This document shows positions 22,336-33,854 of a DNA stretch of 64,000 nucleotides, piece after piece. The notes below the pieces were generated by a model, which ran no database searches, was not told the DNA's origin, and worked only from the letters and a program-made list of their open reading frames with translations. Source of the DNA: Onchidella celtica. Its lineage: Eukaryota; Mollusca; Gastropoda; Systellommatophora; Onchidiidae. Made by a program: the position numbers and the translations under genes. The DNA lies in the NCBI GenBank assembly GCA_963931925.1, contig OZ007581.1, forward strand, positions 10,164,192-10,228,191, in the 5' to 3' direction. Each line of letters begins with the position of its first letter. Position 1 is the stretch's first letter.

Positions 22336-23826
22336 TCCTCTCCCCCCCCCCCCTTTCTCAAGAGAGGAAAGCATACATCGTTAACTGTATGGTGAAATTG
22401 GCCATGTGCATAACACCAAACTTTTTTAAGAGAGCTAAAAACTGAAATCATTCAAGAGTTTCGCACAAATCAAGTGCTATAAAATGATACTTAATTCAAA
22501 TAAAACAGAAATATTTTCTCCTCTTACGTTTCTTACAATAATGTTCAACGTTGGCCAATTATTTTCTAAACAACTCTTGAAAATAAAAAATATTGGATAT
22601 GGCCGAAGTTAAGCGGCACCATGAAATCGGCCTAGCGACATTAACCCTGCTGGCTGAAATCATGCCGGATAGGATTAGCCGTTTCGGCCAATCGACATCT
22701 ATAGCACTGGCTAAATTCACTTTGCCGGATTCAGATCGACTATGGTACATATATATATATATATGGTAGATGGCCGAAAGTTTGACATGAAGTCTCAAAT
22801 GTCAGTTACGACCTTTAAATCCTCATCAATAATTAGTTCAATTAATTCGACTAGTAATTGCCCCATTCTTCGAATGGTTAAGCTCAGCACTCCAGACCGA
22901 AAGGAATCAGCACAAAGACATTGATGTCGAGACACTTTGGGTCATTCACAAAAAAATTGGCTATTAATAGATAGATAGGAGAATTTTTCAGGAAATGATG
23001 ACGTCATGGGCTCATGTGTTCGTGAAAAATGAAGGATCAAAAGTAGACAATTAGCGGCAAAGAGCAAACTCAAAAAATACTTCCCCACCTTTTCAAGACT
23101 CCAAATCTAAAAAAGAATCTTTTGCGGGTCGAAGGGCGGGCACATGTAAAATTTCACGCAAATCCGAGCTGTGTGAGCGGCAGTAGGTCTTGTTCAAAAT
23201 CCCGTGATTCTTTTTTTTTATATTATTATTACATGTTCCTTTCTTTAAGCATTAGCTCTAGAGTTCGAGGCGTGAGAGGCCTAGCCTTTCGAAAAGGTTT
23301 TCTTGGCATGACTGACACTCCGAGATCTATAATAAAAATATTTCATTTCGAGCTTGAAGCACACTATAAATGTTTCTACACAGTTTTCTTGGTATGAATG
23401 AATGGCACTCACCTCATCTGTATAACATTATACTGGGTATCAAAATTTTCTTGGCGTGGCTGGATCTCAGATGAATTCTAGTTCGAGAGTTTACATTTCC
23501 GGTAAGAGGCGGAAATGACGAAATTGACGGAAGTACATTATCACGTCGTATTCGCAATCATGAATTGATAACTGATAATTATAAGTGAATTTCTGGAAAA
23601 AGTAAAGAGTTTCGGGAAAAAATGAGCACGACACGTACAGGCTTTATACATTTTACATACATGTGCCAAGTTTCATTTCTCTACGTTGCGTAGTAAAAAA
23701 GCCTTTGCAGGAACAAAGTTGGGCCCAAGCTCCATTATTATATGATAATGAAATTCCCATCATGTCAAAAGTAGTACTTACCAAGGCGAAACAAAATATG
23801 TTAAAAAAAACAAACAAACAAATCTA
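22336..23826. other. Anonymous region
   Basis: It contains a C10 tract near 22343, (TA)n near 22750 and GGCCGAA/TTCGGCC pairs between 22590 and 22710 that hint at an unresolved palindromic repeat. No gene was seen. Confidence 0.4.
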
Positions 23827-24652
23827 TCTATTATATATCTCAGTAACTTGCAACCTTTGGCATGACCAACTGACCAAACTATACACTCTTCAGGCCTTAA
23901 ATTTGAAAGGAAGGTGACAATTGAGATAAGGAAGATGATGGCTATAATTAAAAGTTGTTTACTTCAAGCATGTATCTATCTATATCTATACTATATATAT
24001 ATTTGTGGACTTGAGACTTTTGTGTGCGCCTATCTCAGAAACCACTGACCAGATTGGGGCCAAATTTGGCATGGAATCTTTTTATGATTTATCGGAGGTT
24101 CTTAGCCTATTCAGATGTTCGAAACTGTTTGCATTCTATTTGTGATTTTCCGTTATTTTCTTTGTTTCGCGTTCTTTAAGATCTATTTTGAGTCATGGTT
24201 CGCCATTTTAAGGTTTCGTTATCACTTCCTGCGATGTGTTCACTATCAAACACACTAACCCGTGCGCAAATCATGCTATTGTACGGGATGCGCAGGGTGT
24301 CAACTCACAAAGGCAGAGCAGTAAGACTTATTTAAAAATAAACAAAAATAAAATAAACAAATAGGGAACAGGCAAGATGAAGCAGGTCCATAATAACCAC
24401 CCAGAACTGAAACCAATATTCAAACCGATTTATCCCGGGCAGGGCCGGGGACCTCAGCTAGTTATTTTTAATAAATAACAATGTTGAATACTATGTAACA
24501 TCTGTATTTTTGCACGTTTGTTTCATAATATATGTATTAGTACCGTGCATGTCATAAAAAGTTACCGCATCAAGCGTTCAGTTTCGTGCGTAGTGTTCTG
24601 GTGTGCATGAGTTCTGAAGCAAGACTGTAGTTTATTGCTTTTATTATATGAA

Positions 24653-24684
<32 letters not shown>

Positions 24685-24734
24685 GGGGAAGCACATGATT
24701 GTTTATTCCGGGCAATGCCCGGTAGGTCATCTAG
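23827..24734 (+). mobile_element. Non-autonomous Helitron family 2, interrupted by another Helitron
   Basis: The 5' end is TCTATTATATAT after an A. The 3' end has the hairpin CCGGGCAATGCCCGG followed by TAGGTCATCTAG and a T, matching Helitron rules (5' TC, 3' hairpin plus CTRR, insertion between A and T). The intact copy at 38878-39390 shows continuous sequence where this one is split by 23985-24461. A GA repeat and a G tract (24655-24689) lie inside, as in the other copy. There is no Rep/helicase, so it is non-autonomous. Confidence 0.88.
23985..24461 (+). mobile_element. Non-autonomous Helitron family 1, nested in family 2
   Basis: It starts TCTATACTATATATATAT after an A and ends with CCCGGGCAGGGCCGGGG, ACCTCAGCTAG and then T. 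A second copy on the opposite strand (48001-48479) has the same boundaries. It sits inside the Helitron 23827-24734, so family 1 moved after that copy of family 2 arrived. The interior contains ATGGTTCGCCATTTTAAGG, also seen as a fragment at 12525-12581. Confidence 0.9.
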
Positions 24735-25336
24735 TCGAAAATATTTGAGTTACGATGTTTGCGCAGCCACCCCTAAATGCTCATTTTGATTTTCACAATA
24801 AAGATAAATTTGAAAGGATGAAAGGAAAAAAAAAAGCAAGAAAAAAAACCAGAAAAACACAAAGAAGTGAAAGAAAGAAAACGAAGAGAAAGAAAAAGAA
24901 TAGAGAAACTTTTATTTTTAAAGACAGCTTTTTTTTTTCACTTCTCTGTCATTTAATTCATAAAACAAAACAGATGCATGTACAAATCTATCACGGCAAT
25001 CAACTTTAAACAAGAAAACGTGGATGAGATGAGAATGTAGTGAATCAGACATAATTTACAAATGCAGTCCCTACTATGCAATCCACAGCGACAAGACTGA
25101 GTTCAGATTTTGACCTTTGCTTTTGCTGATTAACAACTGTGTAATAAAGAAAACATTCCTTGATTATATTGTCACTTTGTTTGAATCTGGGTTTAAAAGC
25201 GCCTCTGCACGATAGCAGCCACTTTGCGGCTTTCACGGTTTTTTTCGCAATCTAATTTTTTGCTAGCTTTTTGCCCTCAGATTCTTGTAAATAAGATTAC
25301 CGCAAGTAATACTACTTCAACAACAGTTCCGTTTGG
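24735..25336. other. Anonymous AT-rich region
   Basis: A-rich low-complexity sequence at 24825-24905 gives a lysine-rich open frame without other support. No gene was seen. Confidence 0.4.
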
Positions 25337-25510
25337 ATCTCTCTCTCTCTCTTTCTCTCTCTCTCTTTCTATCTTTCTCTCTCTCTCTTTCTTTCTCTCT
25401 CTCTCTCTTTCTTTCTCTCTCTATCTCTCTCTTTCTTTCTCTCTCTCTCTCTTTCTTTCTCTCTCTCCCTCTTTCTCCCTCTCTCTCTCACTCTCTCTCA
25501 CACACACACA
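25337..25510 (+). repeat. CT/CTTT microsatellite
   Basis: Interrupted (CT)n and (CTTT)n runs extend about 165 bp and end in (CA)n. Confidence 0.95.
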
Positions 25511-26107
25511 TGTATTTACTGTTTTAGTCCTTATGTCACATAAAAAGAAATAATGACAGCTAATGACCTTGATTTCACGAACTTCGTACAAAATCAAAAT
25601 GTCCCGCCGACACGTGTCAAAAGTAAGCAGCTGGACTATTCCCATCTTCTGGGGGTGATGTGTTAGCAACAACGGCACGAAGATGAAAGAAAACAACGAT
25701 TTCTTAACAAAACTTCAAAATTGCACTCCTCCATCAAATGTACTAAAACTGAAATGGATCCGTCCTGTTGTGGGTATAAAAATTGAGATTTTGCGAGTGA
25801 TCTGATCAGTGACTGGTCACGACTAGCAACGAATCAGTTTTGATTTACGGTGCCAAGTATTTCCTTGATTCCCGTATCCTAGAGGGGCATCGCTAAGAAA
25901 GAGTCCAGCCTCATTTGTACACTGTTGTATTTCCACTGGAAGTCACATCTGCTGCTCGAATACCAACTGGAAAGGTGTGTTTTTCACAAATACCTGTCGA
26001 TTTGATCAGTACGATATTAGAATCCATGACAGCGAGATATCACAAAAATTGATTCGTCACTCTGGCTACTGATAATAGAGAAAAACAGATTTAAAAAAAA
26101 AAAGCAA

Positions 26108-26440
26108 TTGAAACCTCAAGAATACTGGAAACTGTTGAAAGCACAACAAAAGCAAAATGAACTTTTCGACAGCAGACACCAAAGGCCAATATACGCGGTT
26201 GAAGACAAAGTCATGTATGGAAACAGTAGGCAAGACACACGGAAGAGGACAAGTCAAACTCCAAAATGGTTTGGACCAAAAAAAAACATGTGCTCGGCAA
26301 AGGAACACACAAGATTGGTGGTCAATCTTCAATGCTTCAAGTCTAAAGTCCTTCATCGAGACGTTTCATCTGCCCCTGGAGATGAGAAGACTGCTGACAA
26401 TGGGGCTGGTGTGATGATCATGACAGTCTCAACTTCCTAA
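26108..26440 (+). pseudogene. Possible LTR-retrotransposon integrase C-terminal fragment
   Basis: A 110-codon open frame contains QNELFDSRHQRPIYAVEDKV, then KWFGPKK and VVNLQCFK. A Kxx(Y/F)DxRHxxP segment followed by xVGDKV and a WFGP motif is typical of the chromodomain-like tail of Gypsy-type integrases, where it helps target choice. No RNase H or integrase core is found upstream, so this is a fragment at best. The flanks 25511-26107 show nothing else. The match is recalled, not computed. Confidence 0.35.
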
Positions 26441-28708
26441 GTATGGCACTAGTTTTAAAGACCCCTCATTTCCAACGGCATAGAGAACAAGAGGCATGTT
26501 TTCTCTTCACATCATTTCATCATCTATTCTGTTCCAGAGGGCCATACGACCAATGACATTCTCTACCTTTTCTGGTCCAGTTAGGACCAAATCTATGACA
26601 GCCGACAAGAACTGACCATTCGGAGCCATCTCTTTCTGTTTGTTTGTCTGTCTGTTCTCTTCACCAACAAACACATATGCATGTATGCCCATACACACGC
26701 ACACACACACACACAATATAAGAATTATAGGTAACTATTACGATAAAAGCAACAAATAAACAATCGTAAATCAACAAATAAAATTTGCAAAAAAAAAAAA
26801 AAAAAAAAAAATCGAAAAAAAGATACATATAAATTTGATACAATCCCCAAAACAGAAATGACTAGATTTTTAAAAATGTAGATTGGTACAGCAGATGAAG
26901 AAGATGTAAGGCTGAAAGAAATGGGAGAGAAGGGGAAAGATAGAAAGGAAAAGAGATAAAAGAATAAAACAAGCAGCAAGCATGTCAGTAGTAACTGTTA
27001 CCTGGGTCTTCCTTTGTCCTTCTTATTTCTCTCTTAGTCTGGGTTAAATCCCTCAAATGATGGGTCATTAGGCTGCAGTGTAAAATATATTTCCTTATTT
27101 ATTGGCTTCATAAACTGACATAATTCGTCGGCAGTACATGTACCTGTATTTGGTCGGGAGAAAACATTTAAGTCAGGTTGCATGTATTTATTCTTGGGGA
27201 GAACGTTTGCTATGAAGGAAAGGTTCCCGGGGGGCGGGGGCGTTTATTTCATAATATCTGGTGGGGGGGGGGGAATAAAGTGCTGGAAGTATTTTCCCCC
27301 CGGATCTTTTGCTTCCTGGTAAACTTTTCCCCGGTCGAAGTACAACGTCACCACCCCCCCCCCCCCCCCACCTAAAACGCTATTTTAACTGAAAAAACTG
27401 CCAAATAGCCTTCTTGATACAGAACTAAAACTCAAAGGTTTTCATGGTGATATTTCATCGAGTCTCCAAGGCTTCATTTGAAAATTATCCAAAATCTTAA
27501 TTTTTGGCAAAATGCAAGGGGGAACTTTTACTATGAAATATTTGTTCCGGGTGACCTTTTACTGCGAAACATTTGTGCCGAGGGTACGTCCAATACGAGA
27601 GACCAAATACTTCGTCATACCGGCCTCAATTATTTATTCAACTGTCTGAAAGTTTCATTTGAAAGTTGTTAAACGACAACTGCCGAATTGGGTCGATTGA
27701 TACGCATATTATTACACATGATCTACATGATACATTGTTTAATTCAACCCTGCTGCATGAACATACTTCTTACTGTGCAATAAAAACGGATGTTATATTG
27801 TAGTTGCAGGTTTACACGTGGCATAATTGGTACGGTAGGAGCGATTGAAAAAAAATGGCTGTCAAAAAAATGAGAGATAAAGTTTGTTTTATTTTCTTGG
27901 TTATCTCCCGTGATGGTGAACAACATGGGAGATAAAAGCTTGCCGTCCAGTCATTGTCATGTTTTCTTGGTTATGCCCCATGTAAACACAATCGGGGTGG
28001 GGGGTGGGAATTGAGGGCTTTGTGTTTTTTTTTCTTTGAAGGGGTGGGGGGGGTTGGGAAGGGCGTTTTAAGGGGGTGATTTGGGGTGGAATATTGGGAG
28101 GAAGTGTTTGACGGTGGGTACTGGAATAAGGGGAATTGGTGTGTTTTTTGTTTTTTTTCTTCGTCTACAAAACTTGAAGATCCAGATCTACATGTACAAC
28201 TTCAATCGTTAAGTCACCTCAGTTTCGGCCGTTTCTTGCTTTTCAAAGCCTTCCCTCTGCTTATTGTCAATATTCACAAACTCCGTGTCATAAAACATAC
28301 TGTCAGCAAGTATTCTTACCTCTGTTTGTCGTTGAGATCTTTTGTTTCTCGGGGGCCTCGGCATAATGCTGTTGGCCCCCTGTTCTTGATTATGTTTTTC
28401 TCTTGTGTAATTCTTCTCGTTTGCTTTGTTGTCGTCGTCCTTAGTCTATTATATTTCTGTTTGTCCCTAACAGCAATTGTATTTATACTCTCACGCTGTG
28501 TTTACAACAGAGGCGATGTTGTGTTGTTTGCCTGCTATTTTTCATAAACAGTGAGTTAGCACCGGTAAACAGCCAACGGGAGCGCAGCAAGCTCAGACTT
28601 CAGAGGACTGCAGGTAGATAATATACCTAAGCATGATCTGAATTGTTTACATGTTTTGTGTTACTTCAGGCACTCTGGTTATTGTACATCTAAAACATCT
28701 GACAGGTT
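26441..28708. other. Anonymous region with simple repeats
   Basis: It contains (CA)n at 26696-26715, A23 at about 26790-26812, G10 near 27264, a C17 tract near 27354-27370 and G-rich sequence at 28000-28060. A plus-strand open frame at 28086-28547 is hydrophobic and Cys/Phe-rich without family resemblance. I call no gene. Confidence 0.4.
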
Positions 28709-30099
28709 TTACCAAAGATCATCAACGACCCCACTTTTGTTTGTGTCTGCTGTGCCACAGCAGCCACTGTGTGGACAGGTCCCTTCATACCCCCAGTCCC
28801 TCACCCTCCCCAGTATGTAGACAGGTGCACCACTGGAGCCACGACAGGTGGTCGCCGTGTAGATGTAACTAGCCCTGACATAGCGCGACGTGCCATGACT
28901 CCTGTCGATGACTTGACCAATGCTGATTTGTTTCCTCAGTCCGTGGGGATGTGACACAACGATTGTCAATGGATGAGAAGATCTGTAACAAAACAAATCA
29001 CTCAAGTCACCAACTTCATCACCTATCTCATCTGCCAGCTCCCAGGTCGTGTATTTCAGCTCGTCGCAGTACTTTCTGTACTTGTCCTTCACCCACTGGA
29101 CACCGTGCTGCTGGACATAAGACTGGTAGTTTTCCTCAAGGTCACGGACAACTGCCATACAAAGAGCACACTCCTCATACCGACCACTCACATCACTGAG
29201 TTCCTGTCTGTACAAATCACCATCCCTGTGAAGAGTCTCCCCAGAGCCAAACAGCCACCAGTCCCCGGGTTGGATGTTGTATTTACGCTTGTGTTCCTCC
29301 AACTTCCGCTCCGCTTCAGCAGTCGTCATATTCCTCAATCTGTCTATCCACTCACTGGACTTCTCCGTCACCTTTTGATAACTCCTACAGAGTAAAGAAA
29401 TGTTGTCTAACAGATTCTCTTCGCCGCTACCATACACAAACTCTACTCCATGTTCACGGCTTATTTCACGCCACAGACGCCAGTAAGTCTTGACTGTCTC
29501 CTCCAGCTGCCGCGCCCACTCTAGATCGTGAGTGACGAATGTAACCCAACTGATGTCACGCCTAGGGTCGTCCACCCACACGTGCACCGAGTTCCTCAGT
29601 GTACGACAAGAACGCAGGTCTGTTGATGCAATGTCAAAATCAAAATAACACTCAGTATTTGTCCCTTCGGCTTGGTCAAAGACCACGTGTGCAGCCGTGA
29701 CTACTTTAATCACTCCTTAACTTTGTCTGGGTTTTCCCGATGTCTGGCATTCAACACACCGACATTTTTCGTCTCCACCCCACCCCTCATTTGTGTATAC
29801 CCACACGGCCACTACACGTCCACTCCCCCGGCGAAGTGCATCCTTGTCTGTATCGGGGAAATATTTAGTTCGCCCGTCACTGGTACTGCCTACTTTTACG
29901 AGCACCGTTAACTGAATCTGAGCCTTCACCAATGCCAACATGCGTTCTGTCCTGTATTGTGGAGGAAGATGATCCATACAGAAGTCAGGCACAGGTATAT
30001 ATTCTGAGTGTCTCGCTGACTTAGGACATGAATTGCAGCGATCTCGGAGAGCAGACTCTTCGTTTTCTCCTTCATGAACTATCTCGACCTCATAGCATT
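28709..30099 (-). pseudogene. Trypsin-fold serine peptidase-like gene, last exon, one in-frame stop
   Basis: One minus-strand frame is open from a possible splice acceptor (CTGACAG at 30106-30100) to the TGG TAA ending at 28709, except for a TAA at 29719-29717. It shows CRCVECQTSGKPRQ, then KVVTAAHVVFD with the catalytic-His signature, a DISWVTFVTHDL stretch that may hold the Asp, and TTCRGSSGAPVYILGR with the GxSG serine motif. About 220 residues separate His and Ser, with a charged, probably helical insert (29450-29100). The N-terminal part has CNSCPKSA and CVEC cysteines. Substrate and location are unknown. The single stop may be a true null, a polymorphism or an assembly error; otherwise it looks intact, unlike the transposon genes here. 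Confidence 0.65.
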
Positions 30100-30239
30100 C
30101 TGTCAGATAGATGGGACATGCAACATTTTGATCTTTCTTTTAATATACGTATGATTATCATTTTCATCACAACATGATGGAGAGAAACAAAATTGGATAG
30201 AGAGAAAGTCAAAGTGGACTGGCAGAAAAGGAAGACCCC

Positions 30240-30576
30240 AAAATAATAATAATAAAAAAAAAAGAGAGTGCAAGAGAAAGTAAGACTGACAGAAGAAAAA
30301 GACAGACAACGAAAGAAGAAAATTTCAGAGAGACAGAAGGAGTCAAAAGATGAGAAATGTGCAGAGATAAACAGAAAGAGCGGGGACAAAATGACGCCAG
30401 GAGAAAGAGAAACAGACACAGAGAGAGAAAGAGACAGAGACAGACAGACAGAGAGACAGTGAGAAAGAGAGAGAGAGAGACAGACAGTGTGAGAAGCATC
30501 TATTGATGATAAATTATGGATCTGAAAGAGAAAAATACAAATGACATGAAAAAGGGAAGAGTTGGGAGAGAGAGGC

Positions 30577-30607
<31 letters not shown>

Positions 30608-30620
30608 TAGTGAGTGAGAA
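30240..30620 (+). repeat. Purine-rich low-complexity tract
   Basis: GA/GACA-rich sequence with (GA)n at 30460-30480 and 30578-30601. Long open frames on both strands here follow from composition. Confidence 0.85.
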
Positions 30621-31284
30621 AAAGTGAAGCGTGGAAAGGGGGAGGGGGGGGGAACAAGCTATGTAGAAAGACAGATTAAGACGTGTGGGGGGGGGCAGCA
30701 GACAGAGACATGACTATAGATGGCAAACTATGAACTTGAAAGACAAAACAAAAGACAAAAAACAATAACAAACAAATAGATCAGAAATGGAGAGAAAACG
30801 GACAGGAGTCCCAGAGATCAAACTCTATTTCTCCTGTTTATAATCTGTATTGAAGTGCTGCATTGGTGATAGTGATCAACCACTTCATCATCAACATCAT
30901 CATCCTTATCATCATCAGCACCACACCACCTTTATAACTTCATTCACCACCCGACATCAACAACAACTGATCCTGACCTTCTCCATCCTGTGAACAAAGT
31001 TGTCCAGCTGTTGCCTCCGTCTGTTCTGTATCTTTTGTACACTCTGAAATGTCAGTTAAGTGGACACAATTTATACACACAAGATTATCTTACCATCTAC
31101 GAGTTCAACCCGTGACAATTTTACTGTTACATGCAATCGCTAGAATCAGAGTGTTCATGACACAATCAGCTCTGAGCATTAATTGATTGAACAAAGCGAC
31201 AGTTAATCGACTGACAACTCATTTGACTGGCAGTAAATTTGAAGAACTTCTCATCAAGTTCAAATAAAACAACATTCCATAAGA
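30621..31284. other. Anonymous region
   Basis: (CAT)-rich simple sequence near 30885-30920 and G-runs near 30645 and 30690. No gene was seen. Confidence 0.4.
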
Positions 31285-31470
31285 ACGTTCCATTATCACC
31301 CATCACTGCCCCGTGTCCAGTTGTCTACACCTTATTCTAAATATCATGTCCAGCTATCATTGCCTCATGTCCAGTTGTCTACATTCTATTTTTATAACTA
31401 TAGTTCATGCCCAGCTATCACCGCCCCTTGCCCAATTGTTTACATCCTATTCTATGTATTATGCCCGGCT
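31285..31470 (+). repeat. ~57-bp degenerate tandem repeat, about three copies
   Basis: TGTCCAGTTGTCTAC recurs at 31314 and 31368 and as TGCCCAATTGTTTAC at 31428, each followed by a TATTCTA-like stretch and CAGCTATCA. Confidence 0.7.
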
Positions 31471-31746
31471 AGCGAGAATCTTTTTTACATTGCGTTGCCG
31501 GAAAGCCAAACAAAGCTCTACGTCACCACCTCACCCTTTGTGACGATAATAAAATATCGCCTGCGCAGTAGGAGGCATTTCCCGCTCCGTCATCGGCCAA
31601 CTATAGGCTAAACTTATAGGTAGAATGCGCATGACGTCACATTGTGCTTTTGTTTTGTTTTTCCGCCATCGCGATTGTTTGGCCGGTGGATCAGCTGATT
31701 AGTGTAACTTAGAGATAATTATATCGAAGCAGTTTTGTTAACTAAA

Positions 31747-31979
31747 ATGCCTACTAGCTGCATTATCGTTGATTGCTTCGCGCGACAGGGGTGGAAAGGA
31801 TGGATAAAAGTTGGTCAGATTCCCCACCATTCGTGTAAACAAAGGAAAGGAAGTGAAAGAATTGACCGAACGTCGTTCGACTGTGGTATGGTTGACAAGC
31901 TACCAACCAGCAGATCTAGATCTAGACATTAAAAAGAGTGAGTCGACCCATTCTGTTTGTGCCGAGCACTTCATCTCAG
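31747..31979 (+). pseudogene. THAP zinc-finger exon with a frameshift
   Basis: THAP domains bind DNA through a C2CH zinc site and occur in THAP proteins and P-element-type transposases. ATG at 31747 begins MPTSCIIVDCFARQG, giving the first C-x4-C pair. The frame changes near 31800, after which VRFPTIRVNKGKEVKELTER, then VCAEHFIS give the late C-x2-H. The exon ends in CTCAGGTAGTT, a usable splice donor at about 31979, matching the common first-exon boundary of such genes. Upstream sequence has TGACGTCA near 31633 and is GC-richer, as a promoter might be. No later exon was found. It could be a relic of a P-like transposon. Confidence 0.7.
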
Positions 31980-32997
31980 GTAGTTGTCAGTTTTAATAAT
32001 TTATGAATAACGTGATGAAAGTAAGCCCGTCATTTCCGTCACAGAAGAATTAGATCTAGATCTAGATCAGATATGTGCAATGTACATTTCTCCACTCTGC
32101 ATGCTACGTTAGAGCTGTAGGATTAGAAGTCTAGCGAATGCGGTTATCTTCATTTTTACCGCACAATAAAGTCACCGACTAATAAATCTCAGTTACAATT
32201 AAAAACTTTCCTGTTGACTTGCTTTTAAGCAGTTCTAGATTTACACTGTGGCCTACAATGAATTGAAGATGATGCACTGGCAAGATAGGCTACTGATTAA
32301 AATTCACCAGAGATAGCCAGAATGCAGTAGATCTAGATCTAGTATGAGGAAGTGAGTCCTGAGTGATGAGGTATGGAATCACAGTTAGATCTAGATGTCT
32401 GATTCGTGGTCGGTCATAATTTATTATGACTGTCTCTGATATGGCAGCTCTGGCTGATTAGTTTCAATCTTTCATGTAATGCTGACCAACATATTGTTAG
32501 CCTTTGGTCAAACTCTTACCTCTGGTCAAACCTTTGGTCAAACTCTTACCTGCACATACCTGTGTCTATACTAGAGTCAGAAGTGCCGCGGTGCGGTTGG
32601 TTCACGAAGTGTGCCGAGTTCAACGCTAAACACAGCGGAATCGGCATATATAATAAATATCTCAAATAATGAGACAAGAGGCGCTGGAAGTTGACATTTG
32701 TGGATACATGCGTAAAACAGTGACAACCTGGATGTCATCAACATGATTTATTCTTCCATAGCGGAACCAACTTCTTCTGCCACTGATACCACACCAAGGA
32801 CATCTACCACCAGTATCACAAGCACCAAAGTGAACGGAAAGATATTATTAGTTCTTCTACACTATAGAGTTAGTACTAATACAACTACACGCATACCTAT
32901 CACAACTACAACCACACCTAATACAAATGAAACACTGGTTACGGGACAACCGAGCGGGTCTCTCCCTCTATCTATAGCTATCTAATCTGACACCAAA
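31980..32997. other. Anonymous region rich in AGATCT runs
   Basis: TAGATCTAGATCTAG strings occur near 32050, 32328 and 32384. A 30-bp direct repeat (CTTTGGTCAAACTCTTACC) begins at 32502 and 32532. A Thr/Ser-rich 80-codon frame at 32743-32985 has no other support. Confidence 0.5.
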
Positions 32998-32999
32998 TA

Positions 33000-33652
33000 C
33001 AGTGCACTCTCCCGATAACGACATGGCTCGGGACCAGAGGTGCATGTCGTTATCGGGAACATGTCGTTATTCGGAGATTTTCAAGATGGCGGAAAAAGGG
33101 GTGTGGTTAGACCCTTAGAATGTAACGTACCAACCATAGTGGGTGATCAGTGATCGGACTTTCCAAACATGTAAAATACACGAAGTGTGTGTGTGTGTTG
33201 TTTTGTTTTTTTTGTTTGTTTGTTTTTTTTGTTGTTGTTGTTTTTTGTGTGTCATTTTCCCTCTGTTGTTTAGCCGGCTTGGGACCGGCATGAGTGCAGC
33301 TGTATTTAATAATACAATCTCATTGGCCGATAACAAAGCGATCTCATTGGCTATGAGGTGCCTCTGGTAGGACATTTCATTGGTCGGAAAAGAAGTGTTT
33401 TTATTGGCTCAGAGAATGAAATGAAACTGACCGGAAACAATATTTTAGCTATTTTTATTTTTGTATCTAGCAAAGTCACAGCCGATTATTGCTAACTCAA
33501 TGTCGTTATCCGGAGAGTGGTCTAAAAAGTATGTCGCTATTTAGAGAGTTTTATTACTAATAACATATAGTAAAAAAATCGGGACCGGGGGTCAATGTCG
33601 TTATCGGGAGAATGTCGTTATTCGGAGATGTCGTAATCGGGAGAGTGCACTG
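33000..33652. mobile_element. pogo/Tigger-like MITE with TA target site
   Basis: The ends are CAGTGCACTCTCCCGATAAC and its inverted counterpart, flanked by TA on both sides (32998-32999, 33653-33654). CAGT termini with TA duplication are the mark of pogo-type Tc1/mariner elements. Motifs like GTCGTTATCGG recur at least six times near both ends. The 650-bp interior has no transposase. Confidence 0.85.
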
Positions 33653-33800
33653 TAATGTAACACAGGACGAGACGAGCGGGGCTCTCTATACAGTCAAACA
33701 TACAACCAAAACTATCAGGTTTTGAGAGGACAACAATTTTATTAAAAGGAAAAGAAAATAACAAATCAAATAATAAACACAATACAATAAACACATGACA

Positions 33801-33850
33801 ATACAATAAACCACAATAAACCACAATAAACCACAATAAACCACAATAAA
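33801..33850 (+). repeat. 10-bp tandem repeat (CCACAATAAA)n
   Basis: Four perfect units at 33811-33850, preceded by ATACAATAAA. Confidence 0.95.
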
Positions 33851-33854
33851 CCCA

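Noticed and set aside
24755-25009. Lysine/arginine-rich 84-codon frame
   Set aside because: It arises from an A-rich simple tract; nothing beyond composition supports it.
25224-25553. SLSLSF-rich open frame
   Set aside because: CT/CTTT microsatellite; no coding evidence.
26661-26979. Phe-rich minus-strand frames
   Set aside because: Translation of a 23-A homopolymer and nearby AT-rich sequence.
28086-28547. 153-codon hydrophobic plus-strand frame
   Set aside because: Phe/Cys/Leu-rich low-complexity composition, no recognised domain, no conserved start context.
32743-32985. Thr/Ser-rich 80-codon frame resembling a mucin fragment
   Set aside because: CA-rich low-complexity DNA gives this composition; no signal peptide or repeat unit is evident.
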